A stretch of 14,314 nucleotides of DNA from assembly GCA_049718665.1 (NCBI GenBank), contig JBNARO010000041.1:1-14314 (forward strand), read 5' to 3'. Numbering within the stretch: position 1 is the stretch's first letter; each line of letters starts with the position of its first letter. The notes beneath the pieces are model-generated. The model made no database searches. It saw nothing but the letters and a program-made list of their open reading frames with translations, and had not been told where the DNA came from. Made by a program: the position numbers and the translations under genes. Shown here piece by piece: positions 1 through 6,640 of this stretch. The stretch is from NZ13-RE01 sp049718665. GTDB lineage: Bacteria > Dictyoglomota > Dictyoglomia > Dictyoglomales > Dictyoglomaceae.

Positions 1-27
1 TTTACGAGCTTCATGGTTGTATTTTAC

Positions 28-107
28 GTCACATTAGAGGAAAAAGCAACCGCGCCTTCTTCCCCAGGCTTAAAAGCGGAGGCCTCCCGCGCGGAAAGGA
101 TGGTGAC
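28..107. other. G+C-rich patch with nested complementary segments
   Basis: Positions 46-105 are far richer in G+C than anything else in the window except the TPP riboswitch. Three nested complementary pairs can be seen: 28-32 (GTCAC) with 103-107 (GTGAC), 50-55 (CCGCGC) with 89-94 (GCGCGG), and 66-69 (AGGC) with 82-85 (GCCT). In an AT-rich thermophile, such an island can mark a structured RNA, but it may also be a fragment of foreign DNA. I do not recognise a known riboswitch or ncRNA motif on either strand, and the strand is undecided. It overlaps the minus-strand ORF starting at 205. Confidence 0.35.
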
Positions 108-205
108 TTCTGCAATCTGAGTATACATTTAACTCTTACGAGTTCCTCTTTAGTGATCTTTCTTTCTAAAGAAAGAAGAGAAGATAAATTTACAAATTCA
201 GGCAT
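29..205 (-). CDS. Small or broken ORF of unknown function
   Basis: An ATG at 205-203 on the minus strand is preceded by a good ribosome binding site (GGAGGT, 219-214, 8 nt spacing), so a gene very probably starts here. In this frame it encodes 58 residues and stops at 31-29. The first ~26 residues look like ordinary protein of this genome (MPEFVNLSSLL..., with ITKEELVR around residues 17-24). After that the frame becomes rich in Pro, Arg and Gly and uses codons (CCG, CGC, GGG, CGG) unlike its neighbours. Another minus-strand frame beginning with ATG just after (about 132) reads a more protein-like stretch (QIAEVTIL..., SAREASAFKPGEEGAVAF) to a TAA at 26-24. This suggests a frameshifted remnant, or a short coding start running into an unrelated G+C-rich element. 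The ITKEELVR segment faintly recalls the N-terminus of ferritin-like proteins, but that is not enough to name it. Confidence 0.35.
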   Translation of the reverse strand: MPEFVNLSSLLSLERKITKEELVRVKCILRLQKSPSFPRGRPPLLSLGKKARLLFPLM

Positions 206-254
206 ACTTTTTTACCTCCAATTTAAATTTATTATAATTTTACCATCTTTTTAT

Positions 255-283
255 TTGATTTTCTAAGCTCAAAGAGATATAAT
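255..283 (+). promoter_or_regulatory. Sigma-A-type promoter of the sugar operon
   Basis: The -35 element TTGATT (255-260) and a perfect -10 TATAAT (278-283) are separated by 17 nt. Transcription would start near 290, about 50 nt before the DeoR-family start codon. No other comparable promoter lies between the five following genes, so it probably drives the whole operon. Confidence 0.75.
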
Positions 284-299
284 TTTACCGTAAAATATC

Positions 300-324
300 G
301 TTCAAAAAGGAAAATATGTTGAAC
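300..324. promoter_or_regulatory. Inverted repeat, probable operator for the DeoR-family repressor
   Basis: The 6-bp arms GTTCAA (300-305) and TTGAAC (319-324) form a perfect inverted repeat with a 13-nt spacer. It lies just downstream of the predicted start of transcription and upstream of the repressor's own start codon, where a bound repressor would block transcription. DeoR-family repressors commonly autoregulate through such repeats; that this repressor binds here is inference. Confidence 0.45.
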
Positions 325-339
325 AAAATAGGATAAATT

Positions 340-1101
340 ATGAAAGATAGAAGGTTATTAAATATAATGAACTTAGTAAAGGAAAAAGGCTTTGTGACAG
401 TATCAGAACTTGCTAAGGAGTTAGGAGTTTCCGAGATAACTATACGAAGAGATTTAAACCTTTTGGAAGCTCAAGGACTTTTAGAAAGAAGAAGAGGAGG
501 AGCGGTTCCAAAGAATTTTAGAATTGATATTCCATTCTTCTTTAAACTCGATGAAAGAAAAGAGGAAAAAATAAGAATAGCAAAAAAGGCACTAACCTTT
601 CTTTCTGATGGGCAGATTGTAGCTATGAGTGGTGGGACCACTATATTTTATGTAGTTCAATCATTAGATGAAGGAGATTTTACAAATTTAACTATTGTAA
701 CTAATTCCATAACCACTGCTTGGGGAGTAATAAATCAGAACAAGAAATTTAAGCTTATTCATTCAGGAGGAATAGTAAGAGAAAATTCTTTTGAATGTAT
801 AGGTAAACATGCTTTAGAGCTTTTTGAGAATATTATGGTGGATGTTTATCTTATGGGAGTAAATGGAATTGATTTGAAAGGAGGAATAACTACTCATAAT
901 TTTGAGGAAAGGGACATTGCGGTTACTATAATGAGAAATTCTCAAAAAGTTATAGTTTTAGTAGATAGTAGTAAATTTGGAATTGTTACTCCTTTTAAGA
1001 TATGTGATCTTGATGATGTGGATGTGATAATAACCGATAGTATTACTCAAGATAAAAAAGAGTGGTTTGAGGGAAAGAAGGTTCAGGTAATTTTAGCATG
1101 A
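340..1101 (+). CDS. DeoR-family transcriptional regulator of sugar catabolism
   Basis: At 253 residues this has the normal length and layout of the family. An N-terminal winged helix-turn-helix (about 20-55) contains the family signature VSEITIRRDLNLLE. The C-terminal phosphosugar-sensing domain (about 75-240) shows SGGTT at 97-101, TNS at 121-123, GVNGID at 173-178 and DSSKFG at 209-214, whose lysine is conserved across the family. These proteins usually repress sugar operons and release DNA when a phosphorylated sugar binds. It is first in the operon and overlaps the next gene by 4 nt (ATGA), implying translational coupling. The ribosome binding site is modest (AGGA, 330-333). The likely inducer is a phosphorylated intermediate made by the kinase or isomerase encoded downstream, and an inverted repeat at 300-324 is a plausible autoregulatory site. 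Confidence 0.9.
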   Translation: MKDRRLLNIMNLVKEKGFVTVSELAKELGVSEITIRRDLNLLEAQGLLERRRGGAVPKNFRIDIPFFFKLDERKEEKIRIAKKALTFLSDGQIVAMSGGTTIFYVVQSLDEGDFTNLTIVTNSITTAWGVINQNKKFKLIHSGGIVRENSFECIGKHALELFENIMVDVYLMGVNGIDLKGGITTHNFEERDIAVTIMRNSQKVIVLVDSSKFGIVTPFKICDLDDVDVIITDSITQDKKEWFEGKKVQVILA

Positions 1102-2330
1102 TAAAGAGAGTTAAGAGATTTTTGGGCGAAGAAAGACTCATTTCTATCTGTACATCTAATTTTTATGTTCTTGATATAGTTTTTCGCTATTTTAAAGAAA
1201 AAAGTAAACCTTTTATTGTAGAATCTACTTCAAATCAAGTTAATCCACAAGGTGGATATACTGGGCTCACCCCTAAAAGATTTGTAGAAAAAATTAAGGA
1301 GATCTCTAAAAAGTATGGCATAGATAAATTTTATATTGGGGCAGATCACGCAGGAACTTATCCTTGGAGAAAAGAAGAAAAAGAAATTGCTATGGAGAAA
1401 GCTAAAAGGCTTGTGAAGGAAAGCATAGAAAGTGGATATTTTAAAATCCATTTGGATACATCGTATCCTTTGAGAGGAGAAAAGGATCTTTCCTTAGAAG
1501 AAATTATTGAAAGGGAAATAGAGTTATGTATTGTTGCTGAAGAAGTCTCTAAAAATCTCTCTGCAAAGCCTGTTTATGTGATAGGAACTGATGTACCAAG
1601 CCCAGGTAGCGGAGAAAATCCTGAGGTGACTTCTAAGGAAGAACTTGTGGAGATGGTAGAAAAATCTAAAGAAGCTTTTATGAAAAAAGGTCTTTATGAT
1701 GCTTGGGAGAGAGTTGTGGGGATAGTAGTCCAACTGGGGATTGAGTTTGGGGGTAATAAAATTTTTGATTATGATCTCAACAAAGTAGTTCCTTTGAAAG
1801 AAGGAATGGCAAATTATCCTTATTTAATCTTAGAAGCTCATTCTACAGATTATCAAACAGTTTTTTCGTTGAAGAAAATGAGAGAGGATGGAGTAGGTAT
1901 ATTTAAAGTAGGACCCGCTCTAACTTTTGCCTATAGAGAAGCTCTTATTTCCCTTTCTTATATTGAGGATTATCTGTTTAATAGAAATAAAAGCAATTTA
2001 AGAAAAGTAATTCTTAGAGTGTTAGAAGAAGATAAAAGCTTTTGGAAAGATTATTATGAAGAAAACACGCCTGTTTATAGCATTCTTTTTAGTTTCTTAG
2101 ACAGGGTAAGATATTATTATCAAAGAGATGAAATAAAAAACTCTTTAGAGATTATGTTTAAAAATTTTGAAGGTAAAGAAATTCCATTGCCATTAATAAG
2201 TCAATATTTTCCTGATCAATATCCAAAGATAAGGGAAAAGATTTTATCTCCTAAAATAGAAGATCTTATATATGGAAAAATTTGTGATGTTTTAGATAAT
2301 TACTATAAAGCTTTATATGAGGAGGAATAG
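1098..2330 (+). CDS. GatZ/KbaZ-type class II tagatose-bisphosphate aldolase subunit or ketose-phosphate 4-epimerase
   Basis: At 410 residues this is close to the length of E. coli KbaZ/GatZ. Family signatures are clear: ESTSNQVNPQGGYTG at 42-56, GADHAG at 81-86 (His84), KIHLD at 116-120, GTDVPSPGS at 163-171, EAHSTDYQT at 246-254 and KVGPALTFAYREAL at 270-283. In enteric bacteria GatZ/KbaZ is described as a non-catalytic partner that supports the GatY/KbaY aldolase. Relatives elsewhere are described as C4-epimerases acting on tagatose 6-phosphate or related ketoses, and the conserved His/Asp residues would suit a metal site. No GatY/KbaY-type aldolase is encoded in this window, which favours an independent catalytic role, but it could lie elsewhere in the genome. 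The gene starts within the stop of the DeoR-family gene (ATGA). Confidence 0.85.
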   Translation: MIKRVKRFLGEERLISICTSNFYVLDIVFRYFKEKSKPFIVESTSNQVNPQGGYTGLTPKRFVEKIKEISKKYGIDKFYIGADHAGTYPWRKEEKEIAMEKAKRLVKESIESGYFKIHLDTSYPLRGEKDLSLEEIIEREIELCIVAEEVSKNLSAKPVYVIGTDVPSPGSGENPEVTSKEELVEMVEKSKEAFMKKGLYDAWERVVGIVVQLGIEFGGNKIFDYDLNKVVPLKEGMANYPYLILEAHSTDYQTVFSLKKMREDGVGIFKVGPALTFAYREALISLSYIEDYLFNRNKSNLRKVILRVLEEDKSFWKDYYEENTPVYSILFSFLDRVRYYYQRDEIKNSLEIMFKNFEGKEIPLPLISQYFPDQYPKIREKILSPKIEDLIYGKICDVLDNYYKALYEEE

Positions 2331-2333
2331 ATT

Positions 2334-3581
2334 ATGAAAACTTTTACTGTTATAGTAATTGGGGCTGGAAATAGAGGATATGACGCCTATGGAAGCTATA
2401 TTCTTAAAAATCCTCATAAAATAAAAGCAATAGGAGTTGTAGATCCTGATCCTATTAAAAGAGAAAGATTTGCGAAAACTCATAATATAGATAAAATGTA
2501 TACCTTTTCTTCCTATGATGAATTCTTTGAAAAAGAGAAAATAGCAGACGCAGTAATTATAGCTACTCCTGATATGCTTCATGTAGAACCTGCAGTTAAA
2601 GCATTGAAGAAGGGGTATCATATCCTTTTAGAAAAACCTATAGCACCTAATGTTGAAGGAATAAGAGAGATATATGAGGCTTATAAAAATAGCAATTCTC
2701 TTGTGGTAGTTGCCCATGTTCTAAGGTATACCTCTTTCTTCAGGAAAATAAAGGAACTTATAGAGAAAGAAGTAATAGGAAAACTTATAGGAATTAATTT
2801 AGTAGAAAACGTAGGATTTTTTCATTATGCTCATAGCTTTGTAAGGGGAAATTGGAGAAACACTTATATTTCTGCCCCCTTTATTCTTGCGAAAAGTTGT
2901 CATGATATGGATATTTTATACTGGCTTGTAGAAAGTAATGCTCTTTTTGTTTCTTCTTTTGGAGAGCTTACTTATTTTAAAAGAGAAAATGCTCCTAAGG
3001 ATGCATTAGAAAGATGCATATGGGGATGTAAAGTAGATTGTCCCTATGATGCCAGGAAAATTTACTTAGGAGATTATATAGGCTGGCCTGTATCAGTAAT
3101 ATCTTCTGATCTTTCCCTCCAAGGAAGGATAAAAGCTTTAGAAGAAAGTAATTATGGAAAATGTGTATATTATTCAGATAATAACGTTGTAGATCATCAA
3201 ATAAGTAACATCCTCTTTGAAGATGGGAAGATGGCAACTCTTACAGTGACCGCTTTTACTGACAAAATTACCCGTAGGATATATCTCTATGGAACCCAGG
3301 GAGAAATATATGGAGACCTTATTTCAGGAGAAATTAGAGTAAGCATCTTTGGGAAGTCTGAAGACATTATAAAAATAGATGTAAGAGGTGGACATGGAGG
3401 AGGAGACCAAGGAATAATGGATAGTTTTGTTGAAATGTTGGAGACTGGTGAAAAGCCTATTACTTCTTTAGAGTATTCTATAGAAAGTCATGCTATGGCT
3501 CTTTCAGCAGAGGAGTCAAGAAAAAGGAATGGAGAACCAGTAAAGGTGGAAGATATAAGAAGGAAGATAAGAGGTGAATGA
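2334..3581 (+). CDS. Gfo/Idh/MocA-family NAD(P)-dependent protein
   Basis: This 415-residue protein has an N-terminal Rossmann nucleotide-binding fold (GAGNRG at 10-15), the family's EKP motif at 100-102 and a substrate-domain SCHDMD at 188-193, whose His190/Asp193 are likely active-site residues. A four-cysteine set (C228, C232, C236 and C277) looks like a metal-binding insert. A Gly/His-rich GGHGGGDQGI lies around 353-362. Members oxidise sugars, or use NAD in a hydride-shuttling glycosidase mechanism as in family GH109. Next to a probable amino-sugar pathway either is possible, and I cannot choose. It begins 3 nt after the GatZ-like gene with a strong ribosome binding site (GAGGAGG, 2319-2325). 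The next gene follows after 3 nt. Confidence 0.85.
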   Translation: MKTFTVIVIGAGNRGYDAYGSYILKNPHKIKAIGVVDPDPIKRERFAKTHNIDKMYTFSSYDEFFEKEKIADAVIIATPDMLHVEPAVKALKKGYHILLEKPIAPNVEGIREIYEAYKNSNSLVVVAHVLRYTSFFRKIKELIEKEVIGKLIGINLVENVGFFHYAHSFVRGNWRNTYISAPFILAKSCHDMDILYWLVESNALFVSSFGELTYFKRENAPKDALERCIWGCKVDCPYDARKIYLGDYIGWPVSVISSDLSLQGRIKALEESNYGKCVYYSDNNVVDHQISNILFEDGKMATLTVTAFTDKITRRIYLYGTQGEIYGDLISGEIRVSIFGKSEDIIKIDVRGGHGGGDQGIMDSFVEMLETGEKPITSLEYSIESHAMALSAEESRKRNGEPVKVEDIRRKIRGE

Positions 3582-3584
3582 AGA

Positions 3585-4478
3585 ATGTTCTTTTTAGGTA
3601 TAGATGGAGGAGGATCTAAAACTGAAGCTGTGATTATTGATAAAGATATGAAAGTGTTAGGAAAAGGAAGAGCAGGTCCTGCTGATATCTTCAATAGTGA
3701 TAGAGAGACAGTAAAAAATAATCTAATCAGCGCTATAGATAAAGCTTTAGAGGAAGCAGATATTTCTTATGAGAATTTAAATTTTGGTGGATTTGGGCTT
3801 CCCGCAGTTGGAGAGATTAAGGACGCAGAGGCTATATATAAAAAGGTTATAAAAGAATTTTTCCCAAAAGAGTTTATTGTCTTTAATGATGTTAGAGGTG
3901 CTTTAGAAGGGGCTTTTCCTTATGAAGATGGAGCGGTTCTTCTTGTAGGAACGGGAATTATGGTTATGGCAAAAATTGGAAATGAGATTGTAAGGATTGA
4001 TGGATGGGGAGAACATGCAGGGGACTGTGGTAGTGGATACGATATAGGAAGGGAATGCTTAAGATATATATTTAAGATGTATGATGGAAGATTAGAAAAA
4101 TCCTTAATGTATGATATGGTAGAAGAAAATGTTGAAGAAATCATAAGAAAAACAAAGGGAGTGAATTCTAGAAAATACATTGCAAGTTTTTCTAAAATAG
4201 TTTGTTCCTCTGCAGAGAAAAATGATAAATATGCTTTAAGAATCTTAGATAATGCTTTGGAAGAGTGGAAACTTTCTATCCTTGCATTGAAGAAAAAACT
4301 TAAGAGTAATCAGATAAAATTAGCTGTGGTAGGGGGGCTTAAAAATTGTAAAATTTTGTATAACAAATTTCTCTCATGGGCAGAAGAGGAATATTGGTTA
4401 AAACTCTCAGAGCCACTCTATGAGCCTTGTATAGGCTCTGCTATTCTTGCAATGAAGGAATACGAAAAATTGTTTTAG
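3585..4478 (+). CDS. BadF/BadG/BcrA/BcrD-family sugar kinase (GlcNAc-kinase-like)
   Basis: This 297-residue protein has the actin/hexokinase-type ATPase fold. The phosphate-1 loop is DGGGSKT at 7-13, with ND at 101-102. A second phosphate loop (GTG at 122-124) is followed by Ile where relatives often have Ser. The signature WGEHAGDCGSGYDIGR spans 141-156. Members of similar length without iron-sulfur cysteines are usually N-acetylglucosamine or related hexosamine kinases, unlike the benzoyl-CoA and 2-hydroxyacyl-CoA dehydratase activators in the same superfamily. Its place between a Gfo/Idh/MocA gene and an SIS sugar isomerase supports phosphorylation of an amino sugar at C6. The exact sugar cannot be read from sequence. 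Its ribosome binding site (AGAGGTG, 3570-3576) lies in the end of the preceding gene. Confidence 0.85.
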   Translation: MFFLGIDGGGSKTEAVIIDKDMKVLGKGRAGPADIFNSDRETVKNNLISAIDKALEEADISYENLNFGGFGLPAVGEIKDAEAIYKKVIKEFFPKEFIVFNDVRGALEGAFPYEDGAVLLVGTGIMVMAKIGNEIVRIDGWGEHAGDCGSGYDIGRECLRYIFKMYDGRLEKSLMYDMVEENVEEIIRKTKGVNSRKYIASFSKIVCSSAEKNDKYALRILDNALEEWKLSILALKKKLKSNQIKLAVVGGLKNCKILYNKFLSWAEEEYWLKLSEPLYEPCIGSAILAMKEYEKLF

Positions 4479-4500
4479 CGTAATAACAGGGAGGGAAAAG

Positions 4501-5496
4501 ATGAACTTAGTAGAGAAAGAGATAAGAGAGCAAGTCTATGATCTTCCGAAGGTATATGAATATGTAGTTTCTTATTTGGAAAGATATTTTCCTAAAACTC
4601 TTAAAGATAAAGACTTAATATATTTTATAGGATGTGGAACATCTTTTTATTTAGCCTTGTCTGCCTCAAAATATTTTACTCTTAAAACAGGAATAGAGGC
4701 AAAAGCACTTCCTGGAGGAGAAGTGACCTTTAAATCTATTGAAAATTTAGGAAGAAATCCCTTAAAAAGAGGTGCAGTTTTAATATCCCGTTCTGGAGAA
4801 TCTACAGAGATTGTGGAGGCAGGAAAGGTATTTAGAGAATTGGAAATAGAAACCTTTGGAATTACTTTAGGAAAAGAAAGCTCACTTACAAAAGTTTCTA
4901 ATGAAGTTTTAGTTTTACCCATAAAAGAAGAGTCTATAGTTATGACAAAGTCTTTCTCTTCTATACTTCTTTCCTTACAAATGTTAGCTTCTAATTTAAG
5001 TGGGGAAAAAGATCTAAAAGTTTATGCTTATTTAATTCAAGAGACAGAAAGAATTATAGAAGATGCTGAAAATTTGATAGAGAGGGAAAAATTAAGTGAA
5101 GGAAAACATTACGTTTTTTTAGGGGTAGGCATACAGGAAGGTATAGCAAGAGAAAGTGCTTTAAAATTAGAAGAGATGTCTCTTTCAAAAACTGAAGCTT
5201 ATTCTACATATGAATATAGACATGGACCAAAATCTTTAGTAGAGGAAGGAGTTGTTATTACTATATATGGAGAAAGAGAAAAAGAAGAGGAGAAACTCAG
5301 AGAAGAGCTTAAGAGTTATGGCGGGAAAGTGATTCTTATAGGAAAAGAGGGTTCAGATCTTTTCGTTTCTAACCATTTTCCCTATGATTTAAGTCTCAGA
5401 GTAATCTTTGCTCAAATATTGGGCCTTAGAATAGCAGAAAGAAAAGGATTGGATGTAGAAAAACCAAGAAACCTTACAAGAGTGGTTAGGATTTAA
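4501..5496 (+). CDS. AgaS-like SIS-domain aminosugar-phosphate isomerase/deaminase
   Basis: This 331-residue protein has two tandem SIS domains resembling the isomerase half of GlmS. The first contains GCGTS (44-48) and SRSGEST (96-102), which bind the sugar phosphate; the second contains ESALKLEEM (218-226) and EYRHGP (238-243) with the ring-opening-type histidine. The RHGPKS ending is more like AgaS (galactosamine-6-phosphate deaminase/isomerase) than GlmS (KHGP), and no glutaminase domain is present, so it degrades rather than makes amino sugars. AgaS-type enzymes release ammonia and give tagatose 6-phosphate from galactosamine 6-phosphate. A glucosamine or fructosamine (FrlB-like) substrate cannot be excluded. 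It is the last gene of the operon, 22 nt after the kinase, with a strong ribosome binding site (AGGGAGG, about 4488-4494). Confidence 0.8.
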   Translation: MNLVEKEIREQVYDLPKVYEYVVSYLERYFPKTLKDKDLIYFIGCGTSFYLALSASKYFTLKTGIEAKALPGGEVTFKSIENLGRNPLKRGAVLISRSGESTEIVEAGKVFRELEIETFGITLGKESSLTKVSNEVLVLPIKEESIVMTKSFSSILLSLQMLASNLSGEKDLKVYAYLIQETERIIEDAENLIEREKLSEGKHYVFLGVGIQEGIARESALKLEEMSLSKTEAYSTYEYRHGPKSLVEEGVVITIYGEREKEEEKLREELKSYGGKVILIGKEGSDLFVSNHFPYDLSLRVIFAQILGLRIAERKGLDVEKPRNLTRVVRI

Positions 5497-5518
5497 AACT
5501 CTCTCTAAAACTCTTCTA

Positions 5519-5547
5519 TTGACATCTACTTAATAAAGTCTTAAAAT
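5519..5547 (+). promoter_or_regulatory. Strong promoter of the rrf2-iscU unit
   Basis: A perfect -35 TTGACA (5519-5524) is followed after 17 nt by TAAAAT (5542-5547), so the two genes downstream are transcribed independently of the sugar operon. An AT-rich inverted repeat, TTAAAAT (5541-5547) and ATTTTAA (5566-5572), overlaps the -10 and could be a regulator site, but it is weak in a genome this AT-rich. No terminator is visible between the sugar operon and this promoter. Confidence 0.75.
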
Positions 5548-5587
5548 AATCCTAAAAAAGTAGTAATTTTAAAAGAGGTGTTAGAAT

Positions 5588-6007
5588 ATGAAATTATCAA
5601 CAAGGTCTAGATATGGTCTAAGAGCACTAATATACCTTGCTAATAATCAGGACAAATTTCCTATAAGTGTGAGGACCATATCTCAAAATGAGGAAATTCC
5701 ATTAAGATATTTGGAAAGAATTATGAGAATTCTTTCTCAGAAAGGATTTGTTAGTGCAGAGGTAGGAGCGGAAGGTGGATATAGATTAAATAAAAAACCT
5801 GAAGAGATTGGACTTCTTGAAGTTGTAGAAGCCTTAGAAGGAAAAATGTTCTTAGTTTTGTGCTTAGAAAATGCATCCAAATGTAAAAGAGTATCTATCT
5901 GTCTTTCAAGACCATTATGGAAAGAGTTGAACGATGCCTTGAGAAATGTTCTTAAAAAATATACTTTGAAAGATTTTATTACATCAAAAGAATCATTGGA
6001 GGTTTAG
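5588..6007 (+). CDS. Rrf2/IscR-family iron-sulfur-sensing transcriptional regulator
   Basis: This 139-residue protein begins with the Rrf2 signature MKLSTRSRYGLRAL. The winged helix-turn-helix covers about residues 1-80, with the recognition part near IPLRYLERIMRIL (37-49) and the wing GAEGGYRL (60-66). Cysteines 92, 99 and 105 almost match the three cluster ligands of E. coli IscR (92, 98, 104), so a [2Fe-2S] cluster is likely. Such proteins sense cluster status and adjust iron-sulfur assembly genes. The iscU-type gene begins only 3 nt after it, which fits this role. The ribosome binding site is AGAGGTG (5574-5580). CymR-type Rrf2 proteins lack these cysteines, so an IscR-like role is favoured. 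Confidence 0.88.
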   Translation: MKLSTRSRYGLRALIYLANNQDKFPISVRTISQNEEIPLRYLERIMRILSQKGFVSAEVGAEGGYRLNKKPEEIGLLEVVEALEGKMFLVLCLENASKCKRVSICLSRPLWKELNDALRNVLKKYTLKDFITSKESLEV

Positions 6008-6010
6008 ACT

Positions 6011-6640
6011 ATGCCATTACAATATTCTGAGATAGTTTTGGAACATTTTAGAAATCCAAGAAACGTGGGTGTAATTGAGGATGCTGATGCGGTAGCTATT
6101 GAGGGAAGCCCCGCATGTGGGGATCAAATTGTAGTTTATTTAAAAGTAGATAAGGAAACAAGAAAAATTACTGATATAAAATTTCAGTCCTTTGGTTGCG
6201 CTTCTAATATAGCTACAGGCTCTATGCTTACAGAGATGGTAAAGGGGAAAACTATAGATGAAGCCTTACAAATTACATGGAAAGATGTAGCATCTGCTTT
6301 AGGAGGGCTTCCACCAGTAAAAATGCATTGTTCTGTATTGGCAGTAGATGGTTTAAGATCTGCTATTAAGGCTTATTTAGGAGAGAAGAAGGAAGAGAAG
6401 TTAGCAAAGGATCAGTTGGTTAATGCTTTGTCTCAGATTCTATATCCTAACTTATCTGTAGATATTGTTTCTCTTAAGATGGTAAATTATATAAATTACA
6501 ATGAGGAAAACGGAAAAGTTTATGTGGAATTGTTAGTTTCCCCAGAAGATCCTTTTAAGAATCATTTGAAAGAGGAAATAGAAGAAAAATTAAAGAAGTT
6601 TTCTGAGGTAAAGGAAGTGGAGATTAAATTTGTATATTAG
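6011..6640 (+). CDS. iscU: IscU/NifU-type iron-sulfur scaffold fused to a MIP18/DUF59-like domain
   Basis: Residues 1-125 are a complete IscU-type scaffold with its three cluster cysteines: C36 in GSPACGD (32-38), C63 in FGCAS (61-65) and C107 in PPVKMHC (101-107). Asp38 is at the position that makes clusters labile in the family. Residues about 130-209 are extra compared with IscU and resemble the MIP18/DUF59 domain (ALSQILYPNLSVDIVSLKMV, then a KVYVELLVSP strand and a terminal KEVEIKF strand). This domain lacks the usual Cys of the P-x-C-P loop (here SPEDP, 177-181) and the DPE motif. Assembly and delivery may thus be combined in one chain. No cysteine desulfurase is adjacent. Its ribosome binding site (GGAGG) overlaps the end of the Rrf2-type gene. 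It overlaps the convergent gene by 4 nt at its stop. Confidence 0.85.
   Translation: MPLQYSEIVLEHFRNPRNVGVIEDADAVAIEGSPACGDQIVVYLKVDKETRKITDIKFQSFGCASNIATGSMLTEMVKGKTIDEALQITWKDVASALGGLPPVKMHCSVLAVDGLRSAIKAYLGEKKEEKLAKDQLVNALSQILYPNLSVDIVSLKMVNYINYNEENGKVYVELLVSPEDPFKNHLKEEIEEKLKKFSEVKEVEIKFVY

Noticed and set aside
4501..5496. Annotating the SIS protein as GlmS
   Set aside because: There is no N-terminal glutaminase domain and the RHGPKS motif and operon context fit an AgaS-like catabolic enzyme.
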